A DNA stretch of 64,000 nucleotides. Source: Caballeronia hypogeia. GTDB taxonomy: Bacteria; Pseudomonadota; Gammaproteobacteria; Burkholderiales; Burkholderiaceae. The translations under genes and the position numbers were made by a program. The stretch lies in the NCBI RefSeq assembly GCF_001544875.2, contig NZ_FCOA02000018.1:94338-158337 (forward strand), read 5' to 3'. The notes below the pieces were generated by a model, which made no database searches, was not told where the DNA came from, and saw only the letters and a list, made by a program, of their open reading frames with translations. How positions within the stretch are numbered: the first letter of the stretch is position 1; each line of letters begins with the position of its first letter. Of this stretch, positions 17,956-25,350 are shown in pieces.

Positions 17956-19614
17956 GTGTTTCGCCGCTTCCGCCTCCTTTCCTCCGATCTGTTCCGCGTC
18001 CGGGCTTTCGTCGCGGCGCTGCTGCTCGCCGCATGCGCGCACGCGCAGGCCGCCGCCTACGTCACCAAGCACTGCGACGATCTCGAAGGCAAGACCGTGC
18101 CCGCGTCGATCATCGGACTGCCGACGCGCGGCGCGACCATCGTCTCCGCATCGGTCGTGAAGGCGACCGCGTCCGGCAACCGCAACGGCGAGTATTGCCG
18201 CATCACCGGCTTCATCAAGGCGCTGCAGGACACGACGCCCGATATCCGCTTCGAAGTGAACCTGCCGAGCCGCTGGAACGGCCGGGCGCTGCAGATGGGC
18301 GGCGGCGGCTACAACGGCACGATCGTGTCCGGCACCGACCCGATGCCCTTCGCGCCCGATTCGACGCCGCTCGCGCGTGGCTACGCGACCTTCGGCTCGG
18401 ATTCGGGCCACGTCGGCAATTCGGGGCGCGCGGACTTCGCGATCAACGACGAAGCCATTGTCAATTTTGGTTTCGGGCATTTGAAAAAGACCCGCGACGT
18501 CGCGCTCGCGCTCATCCAGATGGGCTACGGACGCGCGCCCGAGAAAACCTACTTCGCGGGCGGCTCGACGGGCGGGCGCGAAGGCTTCACGGTGATCGAG
18601 CGCTTTCCGAACGACTACGACGGCGTGATCGCCAACGCGCCCGCGATCAACTTCTCCGGCGTGCGGCTGATGGGCGTGCAGGTCGGGCAGGCGTCGTATG
18701 CGAAACCGGGCGGCTTCGTCGGGCTCGCGCAGCAGCGCCGCGTGTTCGAGACCGTCATGCGCGAATGCGACCGGCTGGACGGTGCGGCCGATGGCATCGT
18801 CGGCAATGTGGAGGCGTGCCGGAAGCTGGAGCCGCAGATCATCGCGTCGCTGCGCTGCGCATACGGGCAGCGGCCTTCGCTGCGCGACAGCTGCCTGTCC
18901 GATGCGCAGATCGACACGCTGCAGACCTTGCGCGACGGCGTCAAGCTGCCATACGCGCTCGCCTATGGCGTGGACGCCTATCCGGGCTACAACGTGTTCC
19001 AGGGCGTCGACTTTTCCGGCACGCTGGGCCTCGGCGATTCGCCCGTGCCGCTCAATCCGCCGACCTTCGCCGCGAACGGCTATCTGTTCGCGCAGGGCGA
19101 CGCGTACGTCCGTCACTTCGTCACACGCGATCTGGGCTACAACGCGCTTTCCTTCGATCTCAACGATCCGGGCCGCTACAGGCAGCGCCTGATTTCGCTC
19201 TCATACACCGTCGGCGCGATGAACCCGGATTTCTCCGCATTCATCGCGCACGGCGGCAAGCTCATCGCGATGCACGGCTTGGCCGACGAAGTCATCAGCC
19301 CGAACCAGACGATCGCGTTCTTCCAGGGACTCATCGACCGATACGGACGCGACACCGTCGATTCGTTCATGCGGCTCTACATGGTGCCGGGCTTCCAGCA
19401 CGGCAACGGCGTGTTCATTCCCGCGTGGGACGAACTCGGCGCGCTCGACGAGTGGGTGAGCAAGGGCGTCGCGCCCGAGACGCTCGTCGGCAGCGACATC
19501 GCGCCGGCCACCAACGGACGCACGCGGCCGATATGCCGTTATCCGAACTATCCGCGCTATGTCGGAAAAGGCAACATCAATGTCGCGGCGAATTTTCGTT
19601 GCGCTGAGCCCTGA
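17956..19614 (+). CDS. Tannase/feruloyl esterase family hydrolase, secreted
   Basis: 552 residues from a GTG start; the frame is open to an ATG at 17836, but the GTG puts a normal signal peptide at the N terminus (hydrophobic AFVAALLLAACAHAQA, residues 17-32). It is an alpha/beta hydrolase that would cleave ester bonds of galloyl, feruloyl or similar aromatic esters outside the cytoplasm. The nucleophile elbow is GGSTGGREG with Ser204, and the catalytic His is His482 in VPGFQHGNG. The family usually has Cys just before the Ser and just after the His (CS-D-HC motif); here both are Gly (203 and 483). No aromatic catabolism genes adjoin it. Confidence 0.85.
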   Translation: MFRRFRLLSSDLFRVRAFVAALLLAACAHAQAAAYVTKHCDDLEGKTVPASIIGLPTRGATIVSASVVKATASGNRNGEYCRITGFIKALQDTTPDIRFEVNLPSRWNGRALQMGGGGYNGTIVSGTDPMPFAPDSTPLARGYATFGSDSGHVGNSGRADFAINDEAIVNFGFGHLKKTRDVALALIQMGYGRAPEKTYFAGGSTGGREGFTVIERFPNDYDGVIANAPAINFSGVRLMGVQVGQASYAKPGGFVGLAQQRRVFETVMRECDRLDGAADGIVGNVEACRKLEPQIIASLRCAYGQRPSLRDSCLSDAQIDTLQTLRDGVKLPYALAYGVDAYPGYNVFQGVDFSGTLGLGDSPVPLNPPTFAANGYLFAQGDAYVRHFVTRDLGYNALSFDLNDPGRYRQRLISLSYTVGAMNPDFSAFIAHGGKLIAMHGLADEVISPNQTIAFFQGLIDRYGRDTVDSFMRLYMVPGFQHGNGVFIPAWDELGALDEWVSKGVAPETLVGSDIAPATNGRTRPICRYPNYPRYVGKGNINVAANFRCAEP

Positions 19615-19638
19615 GCCCTGAGCCCTGAGCCCTGAGCC
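19604..19638 (+). repeat. Heptamer tandem repeat, five CTGAGCC units
   Basis: Five perfect copies of CTGAGCC span the stop codon of the tannase-family gene (TGA at 19612-19614). The unit is 7 bases, so copy-number change would shift frame, but only units before the stop would alter the protein. Confidence 0.9.
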
Positions 19639-19654
19639 CTCTGTGGCCCGTTCG

Positions 19655-20032
19655 CTAGAACGCGTTCGCGCGCTGCGGCCAGCAGCGCGCGAGCCAGCGC
19701 GATACGAACCCGCGCTTCGCCGCGCGATATGAAGTGAGCGACACCTCGATCGCGTGATCGCTTTCCGACGTGAGCCACACGCGCTCGCCGCGCGACAGGC
19801 GCACGACGTCGCCGGGCTTCATCCAGTAGTCGTACGGGTCGCGATGCCGCGTGAGCCACACGCACGCATCGCCCGCGCGCAACTCGGCGTCGCGCGTGAG
19901 CCGCCACGACACCATCTGATGCGGCTGAACCTCGACATGGACCACGACGCGCGCGCCCGCGCCGCTCCGGCGACCGGATGCCACGCCGTGGCCGACGCCA
20001 TGTCGCACGAAAACCTGCGATACCTCTTCCAT
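19655..20032 (-). CDS. DUF2917 domain-containing protein
   Basis: 125-residue small protein. Residues about 35-100 form the DUF2917 pattern (SWRLTRDAELRAGDACVWLT, then DYWMKPGDVVRLSRGERVWL), a cupin-like beta-rich fold common in Burkholderiales and without known function. There is no signal peptide or membrane helix. The start at 20032 has a GGAGAGCAGAG site; upstream in-frame codons are dismissed for that reason. It converges on the tannase-family gene. Confidence 0.78.
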   Translation of the reverse strand: MEEVSQVFVRHGVGHGVASGRRSGAGARVVVHVEVQPHQMVSWRLTRDAELRAGDACVWLTRHRDPYDYWMKPGDVVRLSRGERVWLTSESDHAIEVSLTSYRAAKRGFVSRWLARCWPQRANAF

Positions 20033-20084
20033 CTCTGCTCTCCATGATGTGAGCCGAAGACGGAAACCTTGCACGCAAAAACAA

Positions 20085-20112
20085 GAAGGCCCCGTCTTGC
20101 GGCGGGGCCTTC
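20085..20112 (-). terminator. Hairpin with minus-strand T tract
   Basis: Perfect 10-base stem GAAGGCCCCG / CGGGGCCTTC with an 8-base loop. On the minus strand it is followed by a TTGTTTTTG tract, the form of an intrinsic terminator. It lies upstream of the minus-strand DUF2917 gene, so any transcript it ends must arise within the non-coding region to its right. Confidence 0.55.
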
Positions 20113-20258
20113 GGAATTTGTTTGCTTGCCTGTTTCGCTAGCGCACACGCTGTTCCGATGACCCGCCACAGATGGCGTTCATACGGTTTTTAATCGCGGC
20201 GATGGAGAAAAGGATGGCTGCGTGCATGTGTCGCAGTATCGTGTGGCGCATCGGCACT

Positions 20259-20284
20259 TGTCAATATCGAGATAGATACGCGAT
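20259..20284 (+). promoter_or_regulatory. Candidate ECF42-type promoter
   Basis: TGTCAA (20259-20264), a 16-base spacer, then CGAT (20281-20284). As I recall, ECF42 promoters have TGTCGA at -35 and a CGA(T/C) -10 upstream of DGPF genes; this matches 5 of 6 bases at -35. It would give a leader of about 110 bases for the YCII/DGPF gene. Eye-based match only. Confidence 0.35.
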
Positions 20285-20402
20285 GCGCGTAACGTATGAG
20301 CAATCGAACATCGTCCGGGAAATAACGAACGTCCGTCAGTCTTGCCGTCACGAGCCTGACGGTTTAACTTGAACGCCATCAAAAAACTTTCGGAGGATCG
20401 TC

Positions 20403-20756
20403 GTGGCTTACCTGCTACTCGTGGTCGAACCGGTCGAACAGCGCAGCCGGCGCACGCAGGAAGAGGGACGCGAAGCGTACCGGCAGATGGTGCAATTTGC
20501 CGAGGGCCTGAAAGCACGCGGCGTGCTGCGGGCGGTCGAATCGCTCAGTTCGCTGAAGGATGCCGCACGCGTTTCGGTCGCCAACGGCGACGCGCGGGTC
20601 ATCGACGGGCCGTTCGCCGAGGCCAAGGAGATGATCGGCGGATTCTTTCTCATCGACTGTGAAACGCACGCGGAGGCGGTCGCGATCGCCGCCGAGTGCC
20701 CGGCCGCGGCGTGGTGCACGATCGAAGTGCGCAAGGTCGGTCCTTGCTACACGTGA
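20403..20756 (+). CDS. YCII/DGPF-family protein
   Basis: 117-residue YCII-related protein with the DGPF signature (VIDGPFAEAKEMIGGFFLID, near residues 64-83). These small ferredoxin-like-fold proteins have no firm biochemical role but are strongly linked to ECF42 sigma factors, and one lies two genes downstream. The start is GTG at 20403 with a GGAGGATC site 6 bases upstream. It probably begins the YCII-VOC-sigma unit. Confidence 0.88.
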   Translation: MAYLLLVVEPVEQRSRRTQEEGREAYRQMVQFAEGLKARGVLRAVESLSSLKDAARVSVANGDARVIDGPFAEAKEMIGGFFLIDCETHAEAVAIAAECPAAAWCTIEVRKVGPCYT

Positions 20757-20878
20757 CCCGGCGTTCCTCGCGTCGTTCATCCCGTGTCGATTTCTCATCG
20801 TGCGGTTCGTCGTGGATGTGACGGCCGCGAGAAAGCCTGTCCTTCGTTAGCGCCGCCACCCAAACCGGAGACCTTGCC

Positions 20879-21277
20879 ATGCACAAGCAGATTTTCGTGA
20901 ACCTGCCGGTTCGCGACCTCAAGCGTTCGATGACCTTCTTCAAGGAACTCGGCCTGAGCTTCGACGCCGCGTTCACCAATGACGACGCTGCGTGCCTCGT
21001 CATCGGCGAAAACATCTACGCGATGCTGCTCGTCGAGAAGTTTTTCCAGACCTTCACTGATAAAACCATCGTCGATGCGCATCAGAGCACCGAGACGCTC
21101 GTGTGCCTGTCGTGCGAGAGCAGGGCGGAAGTGGACGAGCTGGTCGCGAAGGCCGTCGCCGCGGGCGGGCGCGCGCCGCGCGAGCCGCAGGATCACGGTT
21201 TCATGTACGGCCACGGTTTCGAGGACCTCGATGGCCATATCTGGGAGCTCGTGCACATGAATCCGGAAGCCGCGTGA
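20879..21277 (+). CDS. VOC family (glyoxalase-like) protein
   Basis: 132-residue vicinal-oxygen-chelate fold protein with the two beta-alpha-beta halves (KQIFVNLPVRDLKRSMTFF at the start; HGFEDLDGHIWELVHM near the end). Members include dioxygenases, glyoxalases and antibiotic-binding proteins; this subgroup (PhnB/YaeR-like) is usually unassigned. A GGAGACC site precedes the ATG. Its stop overlaps the GTG start of the sigma factor by four bases (GTGA), which ties the two in translation. Confidence 0.88.
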   Translation: MHKQIFVNLPVRDLKRSMTFFKELGLSFDAAFTNDDAACLVIGENIYAMLLVEKFFQTFTDKTIVDAHQSTETLVCLSCESRAEVDELVAKAVAAGGRAPREPQDHGFMYGHGFEDLDGHIWELVHMNPEAA

Positions 21278-22575
21278 GCGGGCGCGCGAAGGGCGACGAC
21301 GCGGAGGATGCCGCGCGACGCGCCATCGACGCCGTGTGGCGCATCGAATCGGCGAAGGTGATCGCGAGCGTGGCGCGCGTCGTGCGCGACGTGGCGCTCG
21401 CCGAGGAACTGGCGCAGGACGCGTTCGTCGCCGCGCTGGAACACTGGAGCCAACCGGGCGTGGGCGTGCCCGAGAAGCCGGGAGCGTGGCTCATGACGAC
21501 AGCGAAGAACAAGGCGCTCGACCGTCTGCGGCAGCACGCGCTGCATGCGCGCAAGCACGAGGAATACGGGCGCGATCTCGACGCGCAGGAGGCGCACGTC
21601 ACGCCGGATTTCGTCGATGCGCTGGACGCCGCGCGCGAGGACGACATCGGCGACGATCTGTTGCGGCTCATCTTCACCGCGTGCCATCCGGTGCTCTCGG
21701 TCGATGCGCGCGCCGCGTTGACTCTGCGCCTGATCGGCGGGCTCACGACCGACGAGATCGCGCGCGCGTTTCTCGTCGCGGAGCCGACGATCGCGCAGCG
21801 CATCGTCCGGGCGAAGAAGACGCTGTCGGCGGCGCGCGTGCCGTTCGAGGTGCCGAAGGCCGACGCGCGCGCGGCGCGGCTCGGCTCGGTGCTCGAAGTC
21901 ATCTATTTGATTTTCAACGAAGGCTACGCGGCGACCGCCGGCTGCGACTGGATGCGTCCGGCGCTTTGCGAGGACGCGCTGCGGCTCGGGCGCATTCTCG
22001 CCGGGCTGATGCCGGACGAGAGCGAGGTTCACGGACTCGTCGCGCTGATGGAGATTCAGGCGTCGCGCACGAAGGCGCGCATCGACCGTGACGGCCGCCC
22101 GGTGCTGTTGCCGGATCAGGACCGCAGCCGTTGGGATCCGCTCCTGATCCGGCGCGGGCTCGCCGCGCTGGACCGTGCGCAGGCGCTGGGCGGCGGGCGC
22201 GGCGTGTACGCGCTGCAGGCGGCGCTCGCGGCGTGCCACGCGCGCGCGCCGAGCGCCGCCGACACCGACTGGCCGATGATCGTCGCACTTTACGACACGC
22301 TGATGCAGACCGCGCCGACGCCGGTGGTCGAATTGAATCGCGCGGTCGCGGTGAGCATGGCTTACGGGCCGCAGGCGGCGCTGCCGATCGTCGACGGGCT
22401 CGCGGATGCGCCGGCGCTGAAGAACTATCACTGGCTGCCGAGCGTGCGCGCGGATCTGCTGGCGAAACTGGATCGCCGCGATGAAGCGCGTGCGGAATTC
22501 GAGCGCGCGGCGTCGCTTGCGAAGAATGCGCGGGAGCGGGAGTTCTTGATGCAGCGGGCTGGGGAGATGGGGTAA
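21274..22575 (+). CDS. ECF42-like RNA polymerase sigma factor with C-terminal extension
   Basis: 433-residue sigma-70 family protein, more than twice the length of an ordinary ECF factor. Residues about 8-80 form region 2 (DVALAEELAQDAFVAALEHW) and 130-180 region 4 (LRLIGGLTTDEIARAFLVAE, then IAQRIVRAKKTL). The C-terminal 230 residues form a helical TPR-like domain (DUF6596 type) including ELNRAVAVSMAYGP. This layout and the YCII/DGPF neighbour define the ECF42 group. There is no membrane anti-sigma gene, consistent with control through the C-terminal domain. The start is GTG overlapping the VOC stop. Confidence 0.9.
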   Translation: MSGRAKGDDAEDAARRAIDAVWRIESAKVIASVARVVRDVALAEELAQDAFVAALEHWSQPGVGVPEKPGAWLMTTAKNKALDRLRQHALHARKHEEYGRDLDAQEAHVTPDFVDALDAAREDDIGDDLLRLIFTACHPVLSVDARAALTLRLIGGLTTDEIARAFLVAEPTIAQRIVRAKKTLSAARVPFEVPKADARAARLGSVLEVIYLIFNEGYAATAGCDWMRPALCEDALRLGRILAGLMPDESEVHGLVALMEIQASRTKARIDRDGRPVLLPDQDRSRWDPLLIRRGLAALDRAQALGGGRGVYALQAALAACHARAPSAADTDWPMIVALYDTLMQTAPTPVVELNRAVAVSMAYGPQAALPIVDGLADAPALKNYHWLPSVRADLLAKLDRRDEARAEFERAASLAKNAREREFLMQRAGEMG

Positions 22576-22735
22576 CGGGGTTTTGGACGTCGGTTCGATT
22601 TGGTGAGTTTTTTGAGTTTACATAAGATAAATTAGCGATATTTTTAGTGTAGGTCCCAAGTTCAAATGTCGGGTTTACCCGCTACTTTCCTGACGGACAC
22701 CGTCGCACGACAAACATCCAAGCAACAAAACAAAC

Positions 22736-22760
22736 GCCCGGATGCGTCGCGCATCCGGGC
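22736..22760 (-). terminator. Intrinsic terminator of the 2-hydroxyacid dehydrogenase gene
   Basis: Perfect 11-base stem GCCCGGATGCG / CGCATCCGGGC with a 3-base loop. On the minus strand a T-rich tract (GTTTGTTTTGTTG) follows. It lies 33 bases past the stop of the minus-strand dehydrogenase gene. Confidence 0.85.
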
Positions 22761-22793
22761 CATTCACACCCAATCCGATTCGCGCCAAACGCG

Positions 22794-23762
22794 TCAGTTG
22801 GCGCTTTCAAGCTCCGCGTCTCTGACCGTTCCGCTTCGCGGGCCTTCAATACCGAAATGCTTCGCCAGTGCATCGACGACGTTTTCCGCCATGGCGCGGC
22901 GCGTCTCCTCGGTTCCCGAACCGATATGCGGCGTCAAAATCAGCCTGCGATCGCGGATCAACGCCTCGGGGACGGCGGGTTCGTGCTCGAACACATCGAG
23001 CGCGGCGCCGGCGAGCTTGTCCGATGCCAGCGCCGCGATGAGCGCCTGTTCATCGATCACCGGACCACGCGCGATGTTCACGATGAAGCCGTCGGGCCCG
23101 AGCGCTTCGATGACGCTCGCATCGATGAGATGATGCGTCGCGGACGTGAGCGGACACGTGAGAATCAGCATGTCGCAGTCGCGCGCGAGCCGGCCTACGT
23201 CGTCGTAGTAAGGAATGTCGACGGACTTGCGGCTCGGACCGAAATACGCGAGCTCCGAGCCGAACGCCCGCAGCCGTTTCGCAATCGCCGAGCCGATGGT
23301 CCCCAACCCGACGACGCCGACCTTCATGCGCGAGATCGAACGACCCAGCCTGTAATGTCCTTGCACGGGCCATTGTCCCGAGCGAACGTAGGCATCGGCG
23401 TTCACGAAGTCGCGCGTGACGGCGAGCGCGAGACCGACCGCCGCGTTCGCCACGTCCTCGGCCAGAATGTGCGACGTGTTCTCGATGCGAATGCCGCGCG
23501 CACGCGTCGCCTCGACATCCACATTATCGAGGCCCGCGCTGTAGCTCGAGATGATCTCCAGGGCGGGCAGCATGTCTAGGAACGCCGCATCGATCTTCGT
23601 CTTGCGCAGCGCGATGCCGCGAATCTTGCCGCCGTGCTCTTTCAGGAACGCGCTCGCGGCCGCAGGCTCCCTGGGAAGATCGAGCACGCTAAAAAACGCG
23701 TTCAGTTCTGCATGAGTCCATTCGGGCAATTCTGCCGCGTTGAGAATGATCGGCTTGGTCAT
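22794..23762 (-). CDS. D-2-hydroxyacid dehydrogenase (glyoxylate/hydroxypyruvate reductase type)
   Basis: 322-residue NAD(P)-dependent dehydrogenase of the D-isomer 2-hydroxyacid family. The Rossmann motif GLGTIG sits at residues 152-157, and the catalytic Arg232 (NIARGP), Glu261 (FEHEP) and His279 (LTPHIGSG) are all present. It interconverts a 2-hydroxyacid and a 2-oxoacid in the cytoplasm. It is 52 bases downstream of the anion-type MFS gene on the same strand, so the pair probably handles the uptake and first oxidation or reduction of a small hydroxy- or sugar acid. A clear terminator follows. Confidence 0.9.
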   Translation of the reverse strand: MTKPIILNAAELPEWTHAELNAFFSVLDLPREPAAASAFLKEHGGKIRGIALRKTKIDAAFLDMLPALEIISSYSAGLDNVDVEATRARGIRIENTSHILAEDVANAAVGLALAVTRDFVNADAYVRSGQWPVQGHYRLGRSISRMKVGVVGLGTIGSAIAKRLRAFGSELAYFGPSRKSVDIPYYDDVGRLARDCDMLILTCPLTSATHHLIDASVIEALGPDGFIVNIARGPVIDEQALIAALASDKLAGAALDVFEHEPAVPEALIRDRRLILTPHIGSGTEETRRAMAENVVDALAKHFGIEGPRSGTVRDAELESAN

Positions 23763-23814
23763 GATTCAAAATTCGAAGGTGATGGCCCGGCGCGTACGGA
23801 TCGCGCCGGACTCG

Positions 23815-25203
23815 TTATGCAATGGATTCCGGGTTCATCTTCACGCGCTCGATCTTGCCCATGAAGAACAGGTAGACGATGGCCGCCACCAGGCAGTGCG
23901 CGGCGACGAAGTATAGTCCGACCGTATAGCCGCCCGTGGCCTGCACGAGATAGCCGAACACGATGGGCGTGACAATGCCGCCGATATTGCCGATGCAGTT
24001 GAAGATCGCGCCCGCGAGACCCACCGCCTCGCGCGGAGCCGTGTCGCTCACGATCGCCCAGGTCCCCGCCCCCGCCGCCGCGCCCTTGCCGAAGAACGCC
24101 AGCGTCATCAGCAGGACGATCACGACATTGCTTTCCGTGACGGCGGACAGCACGATGCTGCAACCCATCGCCATGCCGACGATATACGGCGTCTTGCGCG
24201 CCCACGACACGCTCCATCCGCGTCGGATGAGCCAGTCGGAAATCGTGCCGCCCGCAATGCCCCCGACGAAGCCCGCAATGGCCGGGACCATCGTCGCGAA
24301 GCCTGCCTGCATCACGTTCATTCCGCGCGCCTGAACGAGGTAGATGGGAAACCAGGTGATGAAGAAATAGCTCAGCGCGATGGTGCAATACTGGCCGATA
24401 TACGAGCACCACAACATGCGATTGCCGAGCAGCATGCGCATCACGCCGGACGAAATCGCGGGGCGCGCCGCGAGCTCGTGCTTCGAATCGATATCGATCA
24501 TCGCGCCGCCCGCGATGATGTGATCGAGCTCGCCGCTCGACACGCGCGGATGCTTGCGCGGCTCGTACATGACGACGGCCCACAAGCCCGCGGCAGCAAT
24601 GCCGATCACACCCAGCGCGATGAACGGCGCAGGCCAGCCGAAGCGCGACGTGAGCCAGCCCGCGAACGGCGAGAAGATCGCCACGGCGAAATACGATGCC
24701 GACGCGAACAGCGATGTGGCAAGGCCTCGCTCTTCCTTCGGGAACCACATGACCGCGACGCGGCCATTGGCGGGAAAGCTCGGCGCCTCGATCAGGCCGA
24801 GCGCGAAGCGCAGCGCGAACAGCAGCCCCAGCGCAATCGAGAGATCGGACGTGAAGTTGCCGATGAAGCCGACCAGCATCGTCGCGATGGACCAGAGAAT
24901 CAGCGTCGCGCCGTACATGGTCTTGGTGCCGAAGCGATCGAGGAGCAAGCCGCCGGGTATCTGACCAACGAGATAGGCCCAGCTGAAGGCCGACAGCACG
25001 TAGCCCAGTTGCACATGATTCAGGCCGAACTCCTTCGATATGCCGGGGCCGGCAATCGACAGAATCGCGCGGTCCGCATAAGCCACCGTCGCGAGCAGCA
25101 GGATCATCGCGAGGATCGAATACCGCGTGCGGGTCGTGCGGGCCGCTGCGCCCGCTATATACTGGGTCGTTCGCTCTGTTGCCACCGATATCTCCTGTTT
25201 CAT
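23815..25203 (-). CDS. MFS transporter, anion:cation symporter (GudP/phthalate) type
   Basis: 462-residue, twelve-helix MFS protein. The pattern of helix 1 (YADRAILSIAGPGISKEFGL) and PGGLLLDRFGTKTMYG places it with the ACS family (hexuronate, galactonate, glucarate and tartrate carriers). It probably imports an organic acid with H+. The start at 25203 (MKQEIS) follows a weak ATGGGG site; a GTG at 25230 is the alternative. It shares its strand with the hydroxyacid dehydrogenase and is divergent from the HTH-citrate synthase gene, whose control region lies between. Confidence 0.9.
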   Translation of the reverse strand: MKQEISVATERTTQYIAGAAARTTRTRYSILAMILLLATVAYADRAILSIAGPGISKEFGLNHVQLGYVLSAFSWAYLVGQIPGGLLLDRFGTKTMYGATLILWSIATMLVGFIGNFTSDLSIALGLLFALRFALGLIEAPSFPANGRVAVMWFPKEERGLATSLFASASYFAVAIFSPFAGWLTSRFGWPAPFIALGVIGIAAAGLWAVVMYEPRKHPRVSSGELDHIIAGGAMIDIDSKHELAARPAISSGVMRMLLGNRMLWCSYIGQYCTIALSYFFITWFPIYLVQARGMNVMQAGFATMVPAIAGFVGGIAGGTISDWLIRRGWSVSWARKTPYIVGMAMGCSIVLSAVTESNVVIVLLMTLAFFGKGAAAGAGTWAIVSDTAPREAVGLAGAIFNCIGNIGGIVTPIVFGYLVQATGGYTVGLYFVAAHCLVAAIVYLFFMGKIERVKMNPESIA

Positions 25204-25320
25204 GCCCCATATGCGCCGCGTTCGACGCACGATGCGAAAGCCTTTCGACCTGCCGGCCGGACTTCTCTCGGGGAATATTTATGTTTTGCATTAAACCGAC
25301 GCCGTGGATGACCGTCAATC

Positions 25321-25337
25321 TTGATTGATTCGATCAA
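25321..25337. promoter_or_regulatory. Candidate operator TTGATTGA-T-TCGATCAA
   Basis: 17-base near-perfect palindrome (seven of eight arm positions pair) in the 147-base gap between the MFS and HTH-citrate synthase genes, 13 bases before the ATG chosen for the latter. The position suits autoregulation by the HTH protein and control of the divergent carrier. Confidence 0.5.
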
Positions 25338-25350
25338 CGTGAAGAACTGG

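Larger units (their letters stand above)
20033..20402. other. Intergenic region between DUF2917 gene and YCII/DGPF gene
   Basis: 370 bases with no convincing gene. It holds a hairpin at 20085-20112, an AT-richer stretch, an ECF42-like promoter candidate at 20259-20284, and an inverted repeat CCGTCAG (20333-20339) / CTGACGG (20356-20362) shortly before the YCII gene. Confidence 0.5.

Noticed and set aside
22655..22680. A GTTCAAAT motif resembling a tRNA T-loop
   Set aside because: The flanking bases do not pair as a T-stem and no acceptor, D or anticodon arms are present; also no attachment-site duplication is seen.
25321..25337. Reading of the TTGAT...ATCAA palindrome as an FNR box
   Set aside because: The FNR spacer is 4 bases; here it is 7, and the longer symmetry TTGATTGA/TCGATCAA fits a different dimer.
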